64,000 nt of DNA, taken from Siccirubricoccus sp. G192. GTDB taxonomy: Bacteria > Pseudomonadota > Alphaproteobacteria > Acetobacterales > Acetobacteraceae. The stretch is from contig NZ_JAHREN010000001.1 in NCBI RefSeq assembly GCF_019084075.1, positions 1,585,501 through 1,649,500 on the forward strand. Reading direction: 5' to 3'. Made by a program: the position numbers and the translations under genes. The first letter of the stretch is position 1. Every line of letters begins with the position of its first letter. The notes beneath the pieces were generated by a model that saw nothing but the letters and a program-made list of their open reading frames with translations, searched no databases and was not told the origin of the DNA. Shown here piece by piece: positions 1 through 9,172 of this stretch.

Positions 1-1618
1 TGCGGATCACCTCGCCCGGGTTCATGGCACTGTTCCAGGCCATATTGGCCATGAACATGAACAGCGTGTCGATCGGATAGGGGTCGCCCGCCCCGGCATT
101 GCCGATGACGGTGTGCATCATCCCGTGCAGCGCCATCGGCGCCTCCCAGGAGAACGCCTTGTCGATCCGCAGCGGGTCGCCGTTGTCGTCCACCAGCAGG
201 TCGTCCGGCCCATGCGGGAAGGACAGGATATTGCCGGCCAGCGGCGTATTCGGCTTGGCGCCCTTGCCGGCCGGGCCGGGGCCGGGCGGGATCGGCTTCG
301 GGAAGGGCGATTTGTAGCGCCAGGAGCCGGGCGTATCCACCGCGCCCAGCAGCATCTGCAACAGGTGCAGCGCGCGGCAGGTATGGAAGCCGTTGGAATG
401 GGCGGAGATGCCGCGCATGGCATGGAAGGCCACCGGGCGGCCGACCATCTTTTCGTGCCGGCGGCCGTAGGTGTCGGTCCAGGGCTGGTCGATGGTGACG
501 GTCTGGTTGAAGGCCACCTCGGCGATCTCGGCGGCGATGCGGCGGATGCGCTCGGCCGGGATGCCGCAGCGTTCCGCCACCGCTTCCGGCCGGTATTCCG
601 CGCCGAGATAGCGTTCCGCCATCAGGTGGAAGACCGGCTGCACGCGGCGCCCATCCGGCAGCGTGAATTCGCCGACCAGCACGGGCGAGAGATCGGCCGC
701 GCCGGCATCCATCGCGCCCCGCGCCCGGTCCCAGGCCAGCGGCTTGCCATCAGCATCCCGCGCGAAGAGCCCGTCATCAGCGCCGCCGGGATTGCGCACC
801 ACCAGCCAGGTGGCATTGGTGTAGCGGCCGAGGAATTCCGTATCGATGCGATCGGTGCGCAGCACTTCATGCACCAGCGCCAGCACGAAAAGCCCGTCCG
901 TGCCCGGCCGGATGCCCACCCATTCATCGGCGACGGCGGAATAGCCGGTCCGCACCGGGTTCACCGAGATGAATTTGGCGCCGCGTTCCTTGAGCCGCGA
1001 CAGGCCGATCTTGATCGGGTTGCTGTCGTGGTCCTCGGCCACGCCGAACATCAGGAAGTATTTCGTGTGGTCCCAGTCCGGCTCGCCGAATTCCCAGAAG
1101 CTGCCGCCGATGGAATAGAGCCCGCCCGCCGCCATGTTGACCGAGCAGAAGCCGCCATGCGCCGCGAAATTCGGCGTGCCGAATTGCGCCGCCCAGAAGC
1201 CGGTGAGGGACTGGCTCTGGTCGCGCCCGGTGAAGAAGGCGAGCTTCCGCGGGTCCGTCTCCCGGATGGTCCGCAGCCAGCCGGTGGCGATCTCCATCGC
1301 CTCCGCCCAGGTGATCTCCTTGAACTCGCCGGCGCCGCGATCCCCGACGCGCAGCAGCGGCGCGCGGAGGCGGGCCGGCGAATACTGCGTCATGATCCCG
1401 GCGCTGCCCTTGCCGCAGAGCACGCCGCGGTTCACGGGATGGTCGGGATTGCCCTCGATATAGCGGACCCGCCCATCCTTCAGGTGCACCCGGATGCCGC
1501 AGCGGCAGGCGCACATGTAGCAGGTGGTGGTCTTCATCGTGTCGCCGACCGGTGGCGAGTAGTCCACGCGGTCGTCGGGCAGGGCAAGCGGGTGCGACGG
1601 GATCGGCGCTTCCGGCAT
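1..1618 (-). CDS. Molybdopterin oxidoreductase catalytic subunit (SoeA-like), 3' end cut by window edge
   Basis: This frame stays open from the ATG at 1618 to the window edge, giving 539 residues of a longer protein; family members are near 950 residues. Near the N-terminus (residues about 32-70) lies a four-cysteine 4Fe-4S motif beginning CYMCACRC and ending GVLCGKG, typical of bis-MGD molybdoenzymes of the DMSO reductase superfamily. A conserved Cys in GGFCSVN could be the molybdenum ligand, as in the polysulfide/thiosulfate/sulfite branch; this is inference. There is no obvious Tat signal, so a cytoplasmic enzyme such as SoeA sulfite dehydrogenase fits best, but the substrate cannot be fixed. 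Partner FeS and membrane subunits would lie outside the window. Confidence 0.8.
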   Translation of the reverse strand, partial: MPEAPIPSHPLALPDDRVDYSPPVGDTMKTTTCYMCACRCGIRVHLKDGRVRYIEGNPDHPVNRGVLCGKGSAGIMTQYSPARLRAPLLRVGDRGAGEFKEITWAEAMEIATGWLRTIRETDPRKLAFFTGRDQSQSLTGFWAAQFGTPNFAAHGGFCSVNMAAGGLYSIGGSFWEFGEPDWDHTKYFLMFGVAEDHDSNPIKIGLSRLKERGAKFISVNPVRTGYSAVADEWVGIRPGTDGLFVLALVHEVLRTDRIDTEFLGRYTNATWLVVRNPGGADDGLFARDADGKPLAWDRARGAMDAGAADLSPVLVGEFTLPDGRRVQPVFHLMAERYLGAEYRPEAVAERCGIPAERIRRIAAEIAEVAFNQTVTIDQPWTDTYGRRHEKMVGRPVAFHAMRGISAHSNGFHTCRALHLLQMLLGAVDTPGSWRYKSPFPKPIPPGPGPAGKGAKPNTPLAGNILSFPHGPDDLLVDDNGDPLRIDKAFSWEAPMALHGMMHTVIGNAGAGDPYPIDTLFMFMANMAWNSAMNPGEVIR

Positions 1619-1691
1619 AAGTGGCTCCGGTGGGCTGAAATGTCAGTAAGGCATGCGGCGCGGTCCAGGGCAAATGCCCGCGCGGGCCGGT

Positions 1692-2390
1692 TCAGCCCTC
1701 GCCCGTCGCAAAGGGCGGCTGCAACCAGAGCGGATCCTTCAGCTTCTTCAGGAATTCGGCATGCGCCGCCAGCTCCGCCTCGCTGGGCTCGATCGGCCGC
1801 GCCACCCGCTCCCGCGCCGGGCCGCCCAGGCCGGCCGCCGGCAAGGCCGAGCCGGCGGCAAGCTGGAAGACCGGCTGCTTGCCGCCCATCAGCTCCAGAT
1901 AGACCTGCGCCAGCAGCTTCACGTCGAGCAGCGCATTGTGGCTGGTGCGCATCGAATTATCGACGCCGAGCCTGCGGCAGAGCGAATCCAGGCTGTTCGG
2001 CATGCCCGGGAAGCGCCGCTTCGCCAGGGCCAGGCTGTCCACCATCCGGGCGCGGTCGAGCGGCTGGCGGCCGGCCCGTCGCAGTTCCGCATCCAGGAAG
2101 CCGAAATCGAAGGGCGCGTTATGCGCGATGATCGGTGCATCGCCCAGGAAGGCCAGGAATTCCTCCACGGCCTCGGCGAATTTCGGCTTGCCGCGCAGCA
2201 TCTCGGCGGTGAAGCCGTGGATGCGCGTGCTCTCCTCCGGCACGTCGCGCTCGGGGTCCAGCAGGGTGTGGTAGGCCCGGCCGGTCGGCATCAGGTTGAA
2301 GATCTCGATCGCCGCGATCTCGATCACCCGGTCGCCGGTCAGCGGATCGAGGCCGGTGGTTTCGGTATCGAGCACGAGCTGCCTGGTCAT
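1692..2390 (-). CDS. dnaQ: DNA polymerase III epsilon subunit (3'-5' proofreading exonuclease)
   Basis: A 232-residue DEDDh exonuclease. The Exo I motif LDTETTG is near residue 6, Exo II is NAPFDFGFLD near 100, and the Exo III region SHNALLDVKLL is near 155. The protein supplies proofreading to the replicative polymerase. Its ATG overlaps the coaE stop by four bases (ATGA), so aroE, coaE and dnaQ look translationally coupled. The last 50 residues, rich in Pro, Ala and Glu, are the usual variable tail. The aroE-coaE-dnaQ order is common in alphaproteobacteria. Confidence 0.95.
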   Translation of the reverse strand: MTRQLVLDTETTGLDPLTGDRVIEIAAIEIFNLMPTGRAYHTLLDPERDVPEESTRIHGFTAEMLRGKPKFAEAVEEFLAFLGDAPIIAHNAPFDFGFLDAELRRAGRQPLDRARMVDSLALAKRRFPGMPNSLDSLCRRLGVDNSMRTSHNALLDVKLLAQVYLELMGGKQPVFQLAAGSALPAAGLGGPARERVARPIEPSEAELAAHAEFLKKLKDPLWLQPPFATGEG

Positions 2391-2998
2391 GCCGGCCGCA
2401 ACCTCCTGACGATGGCCCGGATCGCGCGCTGCGCAAAATGGCGCGACAGGCCGGTATGGACGATGAAATCGGCGCGCCGGCGCTTCTCGGCATCCGGCAT
2501 CTGGCGGGCGAGGATGGCGCGCAGCCGCTCCTCCGTCATGCCGCGCCGCCGCAGCACGCGCTGGCGCTGCACCGCGGCGGGGGCGGTCACCACCACCACC
2601 TGGTCGCAGCGGCCCGCGCCCTTGGTTTCGAAGAGCAGCGGGATGTCGAGCACTACCAGCGCCTCCGCCCGGCGGCGCGCGGCGGCCAGGAAGCGGCGCT
2701 CGGCGTCGCGCACCAGCGGATGCACGATGCGTTCCAGCCGAGTGAGCGCTCCGGGCGCGGCCTCGGCGCCGAGCACGGCGCGGCGCAGCGCCTCCCGGTC
2801 CACCATCTTCTTTCCCCGGACCTCCCGCAGCGTGCCGGGGAAGGCGGCGCCGATCGGCGCCACGGCGCGGCCGCCGCGGTCCTGCAGCGCATGCACCGCC
2901 GCATCGGCATCGAAGACCGGCACATGCAGCCGGCGGAAGGTATTGGCCGCGGTGGACTTGCCCATGCCGATGCCGCCGGTGAGGCCCAGGATCTTCAT
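2387..2998 (-). CDS. coaE: Dephospho-CoA kinase
   Basis: Phosphorylates the 3' hydroxyl of dephospho-CoA, the last step of coenzyme A synthesis. The P-loop GGIGMGKST sits at residues 7-15, and FDADAAVH and DIPLLFE match the family. I chose the ATG at 2998 because it overlaps the aroE stop by four bases (ATGA); a GTG two codons upstream is also in frame. The 203-residue length is normal. It overlaps dnaQ by four bases at its 3' end. Confidence 0.95.
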   Translation of the reverse strand: MKILGLTGGIGMGKSTAANTFRRLHVPVFDADAAVHALQDRGGRAVAPIGAAFPGTLREVRGKKMVDREALRRAVLGAEAAPGALTRLERIVHPLVRDAERRFLAAARRRAEALVVLDIPLLFETKGAGRCDQVVVVTAPAAVQRQRVLRRRGMTEERLRAILARQMPDAEKRRRADFIVHTGLSRHFAQRAIRAIVRRLRPA

Positions 2999-3861
2999 GG
3001 CCACATCTTCATCGCCGCATCCTCAGCGCCGGGGAATGTCGGCGGCAACGATTCCCGCAGCGCCGCATCCACCCGTGGCGCCACGCCGAACCAGGCCTCG
3101 AAACCCGGCCGCGCCTGGTGCAGCAGCATGCCGAGCCCCTCCACGGCGCGCAGGCCGCGCGCCCGCGCCTGACCCAGCAGCGGCGTCTCCAGCGGCACAT
3201 AGACGATATCCGCCACCACCGACGCCGGTGGCAGCGGCGCCAAGTCGATCTCCAGCGGCGGCTGCCCTGCCATGCCGAGCGAGGTGGTGTTCACCAGCAG
3301 CGCGGCATCCCGCAGCGGCGGCTGCGCCGCCACCTCGACCGGGCCGCCGAGCGCCCGGGCCAGCGCCTCGGCCCGCGCCGGCGTGCGGTTCACCAGGATG
3401 AGTCGCGGGCAGCCGGCCTCCAGCAGGGCGGCGGCGATGGCGCGGGCCGAGCCGCCGGCGCCGAGCAGCACCGCCGGTCCCGCCGCCGGCTGCCAGCCCG
3501 GCGCCGCCTCCCGCACATTCTCCAGGAAGCCGAAGCCGTCGGTATTGGAGCCGAGGATGCGCCCGTCCCGGAAGACCAGCGTATTCACCGCCCCGGCGCG
3601 GCGGGCGCTTTCCGCCACCTCATCGCACACCGCAAAGGCGGCCTCCTTGTGCGGGATCGTCACATTGGTGCCCTGGAAGCCGAGATCGGCCAGCGCCCGC
3701 ACGGCCGCCGCGAAACGCTCCGGCCGCACCGGCAAGGGCAGGTAGGCGCCGTCGATGCCATGCCGTTGCAGCCACAGCCCATGCAGCCGCGGCGAGCGGG
3801 AATGGGCGACGGGCCAGCCCAGGACGCCGGCGATGCGCGCGTGACCAGTGAGAATCGGCAT
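2995..3861 (-). CDS. aroE: Shikimate dehydrogenase (NADP+)
   Basis: Reduces 3-dehydroshikimate to shikimate in aromatic amino-acid synthesis. Substrate residues are visible in HSRSPRLHG near residue 20, NVTIPHK near 67 (catalytic Lys) and NTDGFGF near 108. The nucleotide loop GAGGSARAI is near 134 and NRTPARA near 158 suggests NADP preference. At 288 residues it is full length. It is the first gene of the aroE-coaE-dnaQ run. The 174 bases upstream, up to the end of hpnM, hold no gene I can support. Confidence 0.95.
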   Translation of the reverse strand: MPILTGHARIAGVLGWPVAHSRSPRLHGLWLQRHGIDGAYLPLPVRPERFAAAVRALADLGFQGTNVTIPHKEAAFAVCDEVAESARRAGAVNTLVFRDGRILGSNTDGFGFLENVREAAPGWQPAAGPAVLLGAGGSARAIAAALLEAGCPRLILVNRTPARAEALARALGGPVEVAAQPPLRDAALLVNTTSLGMAGQPPLEIDLAPLPPASVVADIVYVPLETPLLGQARARGLRAVEGLGMLLHQARPGFEAWFGVAPRVDAALRESLPPTFPGAEDAAMKMWP

Positions 3862-4035
3862 GGCGGAAACAAGCCGTGTCGCGCCGCGCCGGTCAATGGG
3901 CAGAGGTCCGAAGGGCAGGCGGGCTTGGCACCGGCGGCCGATGGCATCGGCCCCTGGTGCACCTCCGGCGTGACACGCGATCCTTCGCCCGGCCCGGGCT
4001 TCGTGCCCGACGGCGCCCTGGCCTGGTCCTTTGGC

Positions 4036-4653
4036 CTAGCGCAGCAGCGTTTCGGTGCGCCGCCGCAACTCCGCCAGCAGCCGTGCCGGGCCGCCCTCGC
4101 GCAGCAGGCTGGTGAATTCGGCGCGGCGGCTGGCGAGTTCGCTGATGGTGCCGGTCAGGTAGATATCGACGATGCGCCACCCGCCCTCGCCATTGCGCAG
4201 CAGGTAGTTCAACTGCACCGGCGCGTCGTTGGGGCGCAGCAATTGCGTGCGCACCAGCCGGTCGCCATTGCCGAGGGTGGTCTCGCCCAGCGTCTCGAAC
4301 CGCTCGCCACCATAGCCGTCGAAGCGGCTGGCATAGGTGGCGATGGACCAGTCGGAGAAGGCGCGGACCAGCGCCGCCTGCTCTGCCTGGGAAAAGCCGC
4401 TCCAGGGCGGGCCGACCGCGATGCGGGTCATGGCGGGCAGGTTGAAGGCGGCCTCCATCACCGGCCGGAGCCGCCTCTCCCGCCCCTGGATGCCGAGCGC
4501 GCGGGCATTGCGCATGATCTCCAGCAGGGTGGCATGGAACCCCTCCACCACCGCCGCCGGCCGGGCCTGGGCGCGGACGGTGCGGGGGAGGGCCAGGGCG
4601 GCCGTGGTGGCAGCCAGGGCGGCGAGCAGCGCGCGGCGGGGGTGCGGCGTCAT
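4036..4653 (-). CDS. hpnM: HpnM/MlaC-like periplasmic ABC substrate-binding protein
   Basis: A 205-residue secreted protein with an N-terminal signal (HPRRALLAALAATTAALAL, cleavage near ARAQA). It belongs to the Ttg2D/MlaC family, shown by the mid region around FDGYGGERFETLGE and the C-terminal WRIVDIYLTGTISELASRR stretch. MlaC proteins ferry phospholipid between membranes; the HpnM branch is tied to hopanoid transport. The call rests on family plus position: it is divergent from hpnA across a 127-base shared promoter region. Without that context it would be called MlaC family only. Confidence 0.8.
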   Translation of the reverse strand: MTPHPRRALLAALAATTAALALPRTVRAQARPAAVVEGFHATLLEIMRNARALGIQGRERRLRPVMEAAFNLPAMTRIAVGPPWSGFSQAEQAALVRAFSDWSIATYASRFDGYGGERFETLGETTLGNGDRLVRTQLLRPNDAPVQLNYLLRNGEGGWRIVDIYLTGTISELASRRAEFTSLLREGGPARLLAELRRRTETLLR

Positions 4654-4780
4654 GCTGAGCCCCTTACCACGCGGCCGCAGGCCCGGCGATGCCGCCGCCG
4701 ATCAACCCGTCTGGATTTGCCCCCCTGGATTTACCGGCAGGTTCCGGCCAGAACCCGCCGTGGAGATTCGGGGGAGACAG

Positions 4781-5773
4781 ATGGCCGAGCGTGTGATGCT
4801 GACCGGCGCCACCGGTTTCCTCGGCTCCGCCATCGCCCGTGCCCTGGTGGCTGCCGGGCATGAAGTGCGCGCCCTGACCCGTGCCGGCACGCCGCGCGAG
4901 GTATTGGAGGGCGTGCCGGTGCAGTTCATCCCCGGCGACCTCACCGATCCCGCCTCGATCGCCGAGGCCGTGCGGGGCTGCGATGCCGTCATCCACTGCG
5001 CCGCCGACTACCGCATCTTCGTGCCCGACCCCGCCCGGATGCTGGCGGTGAACCTGGCGGGGACCGAGGCGGTGATGCGCGCCGCCCTGGCCGCGGGCTG
5101 CCGCCGGGTGGTGCATGTCTCCTCCGTCGCCACGCTCAAGCCCCGCGCCGATGGCACCCCGGCCACCGAGGCGGATGCCGCCACGCCGGAGGCCGCGATC
5201 GGCCCCTACAAGCGCAGCAAGACCCTGGCCGAGCGGGCGGTGGAACGGCTGGTCGCCGATTCCGGGCTGCCGGCAGTGATCGTCAATCCCTCCACCCCCA
5301 TCGGCCCGCGCGACCGCCGCCCCACCCCCACCGGCCGCATCATCCTGGAGGCGGCGCGGGGCAGGATGCCAGCCTATGTCGATACCGGGCTGAACCTGGT
5401 GCATGTGGAGGATGTGGCCGCCGGCTGCGTCGTGGCGCTGACCCGTGGCGCGGTGGGGGAGCGGCATATCCTGGGCGGGCAGGACGTGCCGCTCGGCGAG
5501 CTGCTCGGCCATGTCGCCGGGCTCTTCGGGCGGCGGGCGCCGGTGCGGCTGCCGCGCGCGCCGCTCTGGCCGGCGGCGCTGGTGGCGGAGGGCTGGGCGC
5601 GGCTCTCGGGCCGGGAGCCGATGCTGACGCTCGATGGGCTGCGGATGGCCGGGCAGCACATGTATTTCGCCTCCGGCAAGGCGGCGCAGGTGCTCGGCCA
5701 CCAGGCGCGGCCCTGGCAGGAGGGGGTGGCGGAGGCCATCGCCTGGTTCCGCGACCATGGGCGGCTGGCATGA
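4781..5773 (+). CDS. hpnA: Hopanoid-associated sugar epimerase HpnA
   Basis: A 330-residue extended SDR/NAD-dependent epimerase. The Rossmann motif TGATGFLGSA is at residues 7-16 and the catalytic Tyr-x3-Lys is in PYKRSKTLAE near 145. The ATG at 4781 is preceded by GGGGAGA at a good distance; the open frame extends upstream, but this is where homology starts. HpnA-type proteins are found in nearly all hopanoid clusters, probably in side-chain sugar chemistry. The stop overlaps the hpnB start (ATGA). Confidence 0.92.
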   Translation: MAERVMLTGATGFLGSAIARALVAAGHEVRALTRAGTPREVLEGVPVQFIPGDLTDPASIAEAVRGCDAVIHCAADYRIFVPDPARMLAVNLAGTEAVMRAALAAGCRRVVHVSSVATLKPRADGTPATEADAATPEAAIGPYKRSKTLAERAVERLVADSGLPAVIVNPSTPIGPRDRRPTPTGRIILEAARGRMPAYVDTGLNLVHVEDVAAGCVVALTRGAVGERHILGGQDVPLGELLGHVAGLFGRRAPVRLPRAPLWPAALVAEGWARLSGREPMLTLDGLRMAGQHMYFASGKAAQVLGHQARPWQEGVAEAIAWFRDHGRLA

Positions 5774-6966
5774 GCCTGTTGCTGGGCCTCGCCGCCGCGC
5801 TCGCCTGGGCAGTGCTGCTGCTGGGCCGCGGCTTCTTCTGGCTGGCGCGGGATGATGACCGCGGGGCCGCCACGCTGCCGGACCCGCCGCGCTGGCCCTC
5901 AGCGGTGGCCCTGGTGCCGGCGCGGGACGAGGCGGCGACCATCGCCGAGACGGTGCGGAGCCTGCTGGAGCAGGACTATCCCGGCCGCTTCCGGTTGGTG
6001 GTGGTGGATGACCGCTCCACGGATGGCACCGGGGCGCTGGCGCGGGCGGCGGGCGGCGGCGATCCACGCCTCACGGTCCTCACCGGCGGCGCCCGGCCGG
6101 CGGGCTGGACCGGCAAGCTCTGGGCGCTGCAGCAGGGGCTGGACTCCCTCGCCACGGAGGAGGCGCCGGAGCACCTGCTCCTCACCGATGCCGATATCCG
6201 CCACGCCCCGGAGTCGCTGCGCCTGCTGGTGCGGCGCGCGGTGGCGGAGCAGCGGGTGCTGGTCTCGCTCATGGCCCGGCTGCGCTGCGAAAGCCCGGCC
6301 GAGCGCTGGCTGATCCCGGCCTTCGTCTTCTTCTTCCAGATGCTCTATCCCTTCCGCTGGTCTAACGATCCCGCCGCCCGCACCGCCGCGGCGGCCGGCG
6401 GCTGCGTGCTGCTGGACCATGCGGCCTTCCGGCGGGCTGGCGGCCTGGGGCCGATCCGCGACGCGATCATCGATGATTGCGCCCTGGCGCGGCGGATGAA
6501 GGCGCAGGGATCGATCTGGACCGGCCTGACCGACCGGGTGCATTCGCTCCGCCCCTATGCGGGGATCGGCGAGATCCGCCGGATGGTGGCGCGCACCGCC
6601 TATGCCCAGCTCGGGCGGCGGGTGCCGGCGCTGGTGGGGATGCTGGCCGCGCTGGCGCTGGTCTTCCTGGCGCCGCCGCTACTGGCGCTGTTCGGGGCAG
6701 GCACGGCGCGGGCGCTCGGCACCGCGGCCTGGGCGGCGATGGCGCTGGCCTATGCGCCCATGCTGCGGCGCTTCGGCCTGTCGCCCTTGCGTGGCTTGGC
6801 CCTGCCGGGGATCGCCGCGGCCTATATGGTCTTCACCCTCGATTCCGCCTGGGCCGAATGGCGCGGCCGCGGCGGGATGTGGAAGGGCGAGGCCGCGCCC
6901 GGACCCGCCCGGACCGGACCCGCACCGACCGGTCTGGAGCCGGATCGGACCACAGGGGCGGATTAA
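5770..6966 (+). CDS. hpnB: Hopanoid biosynthesis glycosyltransferase HpnB
   Basis: A family 2 glycosyltransferase of 398 residues. A short N-terminal membrane segment (LLLGLAAALAWAVLLLG) precedes the GT-A domain, with DDRSTDGT near residue 80 and the DAD metal motif near 142. Several membrane helices follow in the C-terminal third. The last 25 residues are a low-complexity Pro/Gly/Thr tail encoded by repetitive GC-rich DNA. It is coupled to hpnA by a four-base overlap. The usual hpnC-hpnD-hpnE genes do not follow; the next gene is the cyclase after a 188-base gap. Confidence 0.9.
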   Translation: MSLLLGLAAALAWAVLLLGRGFFWLARDDDRGAATLPDPPRWPSAVALVPARDEAATIAETVRSLLEQDYPGRFRLVVVDDRSTDGTGALARAAGGGDPRLTVLTGGARPAGWTGKLWALQQGLDSLATEEAPEHLLLTDADIRHAPESLRLLVRRAVAEQRVLVSLMARLRCESPAERWLIPAFVFFFQMLYPFRWSNDPAARTAAAAGGCVLLDHAAFRRAGGLGPIRDAIIDDCALARRMKAQGSIWTGLTDRVHSLRPYAGIGEIRRMVARTAYAQLGRRVPALVGMLAALALVFLAPPLLALFGAGTARALGTAAWAAMALAYAPMLRRFGLSPLRGLALPGIAAAYMVFTLDSAWAEWRGRGGMWKGEAAPGPARTGPAPTGLEPDRTTGAD

Positions 6967-7136
6967 ACCGCCGCCACACCCTCACCAGTCCCTTCGCAAG
7001 CGCGAAAAGACGCCGTATTCGGAATGGGTCTGTGCCCGATTCCGGATTCCGGCAGGCTGGCATGCCGGCCGGTTGCCCCGATCGCGTTTCCCGGCAGGAC
7101 ATGCGGGCCTTGTCCGGGGCACCTCCGTCCAGGCTC

Positions 7137-7144
7137 AAGGAGGA
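7137..7144 (+). promoter_or_regulatory. Shine-Dalgarno sequence that fixes a TTG start for the cyclase
   Basis: AAGGAGGA lies ten bases before a TTG at 7155. An ATG at 7101 is in frame but has no comparable site, so the TTG is the better start. Confidence 0.7.
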
Positions 7145-7154
7145 CCTTATCGCC

Positions 7155-9167
7155 TTGTCGACGACGCAGGATCTCGCCGCCGAGACCTTTTCCCCCGATC
7201 CGGAGCATGGGAGGACCGCGGCCGCGCCAGCGCTGGAGGCCGCCATCGGGCGCGGCGCCGCGCATCTGCTGTCGCGCCAGCGCCCCGATGGCCACTGGGT
7301 CTTCGAACTGGAGGCGGATGCCACCATCCCCGCCGAATACGTCATGCTCCGCCGCTTCTTCGGCCAGCGCGACCCGGCACGGGAGGCCGGCATCGGCCGC
7401 TACCTGCGCCGGCTGCAGGCGGAGGCCGGGACGGGCGGCTGGCCGCTGTTCCATGGCGGCGCGCTCGACGTCTCGGCCAGCGTGAAGGCCTATTTCGCGC
7501 TGCGGCTGATCGGCGATGCCGCCGAGGCCCCGCACATGGTCCGGGCGCGGCAGGCGATCCTGGCGGCCGGCGGCGCCGAGCGCAGCAATGTCTTCACCCG
7601 CGCGACCCTGGCCCTGTTCGGGCAGGTGCCCTGGCACGCGGTGCCGGTGATGCCGCCGGAGATCCTGCTGCTGCCGCGCTGGTCCCCCTTCCACCTCTCG
7701 AAGATGGCCTATTGGGCGCGCACCGTGCTGGTGCCGCTGACCGTGGTGATGGCGCGCCGGCCGCGGCCGGTGGCGCCGGTCGGCGTCTCCATCGCCGAGC
7801 TGTTCCTGATACCGCCGGAGCGGGTGCGGCGCTGGCCCGGCGGCGCCCATGCGCGGGAGCCCTGGCGGACGCTCTTCGGCGCCCTGGATGCCGTGCTGCA
7901 ACGCACGCAGGGGCTGTTCCCGAAGCTGATGCGCGCCCGCGCCGAGGCCCGCGCCGAGCGCTTCGTCACCGAGCGGCTGAATGGCGAGGACGGGCTCGGC
8001 GCCATCTATCCCGCCATGGCCAATGCCATCCTGATGTACCACTGCCTCGGCGTGCCGCCCGGCGACCCGCGCCTGGTCACGGCCTGGAGCGCGGTGGAGA
8101 AGCTGGTGCTGGATGGCAAGCACGAGACCTATGTGCAGCCCTGCCTCTCGCCGATCTGGGACACCGCCCTGGCCAGCCACGCCCTGCTGGAAGCCGGCGG
8201 CATCCCGGCCGAGGCGGCGGCGCGGCGCGGCCTCGACTGGCTGCTGCCGCATCAGGTGACGGATCTGGTGGGCGACTGGGCCGATGCCCGGCCCGGCTTG
8301 GCCCCCGGCGGCTGGGCCTTCCAATACGCCAATCCGCATTACCCGGATGTGGACGACACCGCGGTGGTGGTGCTGGCGCTGGACCGTGCCCGCAGGCAGG
8401 ATGGCACCGCCGCCTATGACGCCGCCATCGCCCGGGCGCAGGACTGGGTGGTGGGCATGCAGTCGCGCGGCGGCGGCTGGGGCGCCTTCGATGCCGACAA
8501 TGCCTATCACTACCTGAACAACATCCCCTTCGCCGATCACGGCGCGCTGCTCGACCCGCCCTCGGCCGATGTCTCCGGCCGCTGCCTGGCGATGCTGGCG
8601 CAGCTCGGCCATGGGCCGGACCATCCGGCGGTGGCGGCCGCGGTGGACTACCTGCTGCGCGAGCAGGAGGCGAATGGCGCCTGGTACGGGCGCTGGGGCA
8701 TCAATTACGTCTATGGCACCTGGTCGGCGCTGACCGCGCTGCATGCCGCCGGCCTGCCGCCCGGCCACCCGGCCATGCAGCGCGCCGTGGCCTGGCTGAA
8801 ATCCGTGCAGAACCCGGATGGCGGCTGGGGCGAGGATGGTGCCACCTATCCCCGCCGCGGCGGCACCCGGCCCGATGCCGACCTGCGGGAGGGGGCCAGC
8901 ACCGCCAGCCAGACCGCCTGGGCGCTGCTGGCGCTGATGGCGGCGGGTGCAGCCGAGGACCCGGCGGTGGAACGCGGCGCGCAATGGCTGCTGCGGCACC
9001 AGGCGGAGGATGGCGGCTGGCTGGAGCGGGATTTCACCGGCACCGGCTTCCCCCGCGTCTTCTACCTTCGCTACCACGGCTATGCCGCGATCTTTCCGCT
9101 CTGGGCGCTGGCACGGCTGCGCAACCTGCGGCGCGGCAATTCGCGGCGCGTGGGGTTCGGGCTCTAG
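7155..9167 (+). CDS. shc: Squalene-hopene cyclase
   Basis: Cyclises squalene to hopene and diplopterol, the committed step of hopanoid synthesis. About 670 residues from the TTG start, close to the family norm. The catalytic DXDD motif is DVDDTAV in the C-terminal half. QW repeats include QRPDGHWVF, QSRGGGWGAF, QEANGAWYGRWG, QNPDGGWGED and QAEDGGWLE. It is a monotopic membrane enzyme. It lies between hpnB and hpnG; the squalene-forming hpnCDE genes are not in this window and must be elsewhere. Confidence 0.97.
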   Translation: MSTTQDLAAETFSPDPEHGRTAAAPALEAAIGRGAAHLLSRQRPDGHWVFELEADATIPAEYVMLRRFFGQRDPAREAGIGRYLRRLQAEAGTGGWPLFHGGALDVSASVKAYFALRLIGDAAEAPHMVRARQAILAAGGAERSNVFTRATLALFGQVPWHAVPVMPPEILLLPRWSPFHLSKMAYWARTVLVPLTVVMARRPRPVAPVGVSIAELFLIPPERVRRWPGGAHAREPWRTLFGALDAVLQRTQGLFPKLMRARAEARAERFVTERLNGEDGLGAIYPAMANAILMYHCLGVPPGDPRLVTAWSAVEKLVLDGKHETYVQPCLSPIWDTALASHALLEAGGIPAEAAARRGLDWLLPHQVTDLVGDWADARPGLAPGGWAFQYANPHYPDVDDTAVVVLALDRARRQDGTAAYDAAIARAQDWVVGMQSRGGGWGAFDADNAYHYLNNIPFADHGALLDPPSADVSGRCLAMLAQLGHGPDHPAVAAAVDYLLREQEANGAWYGRWGINYVYGTWSALTALHAAGLPPGHPAMQRAVAWLKSVQNPDGGWGEDGATYPRRGGTRPDADLREGASTASQTAWALLALMAAGAAEDPAVERGAQWLLRHQAEDGGWLERDFTGTGFPRVFYLRYHGYAAIFPLWALARLRNLRRGNSRRVGFGL

Positions 9168-9172
9168 CCGGC

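Noticed and set aside
113..2131. Long plus-strand open frame over the molybdoenzyme and dnaQ
   Set aside because: Low-complexity Arg/Ala/Gly translation without any family motif; antisense shadow in very GC-rich DNA.
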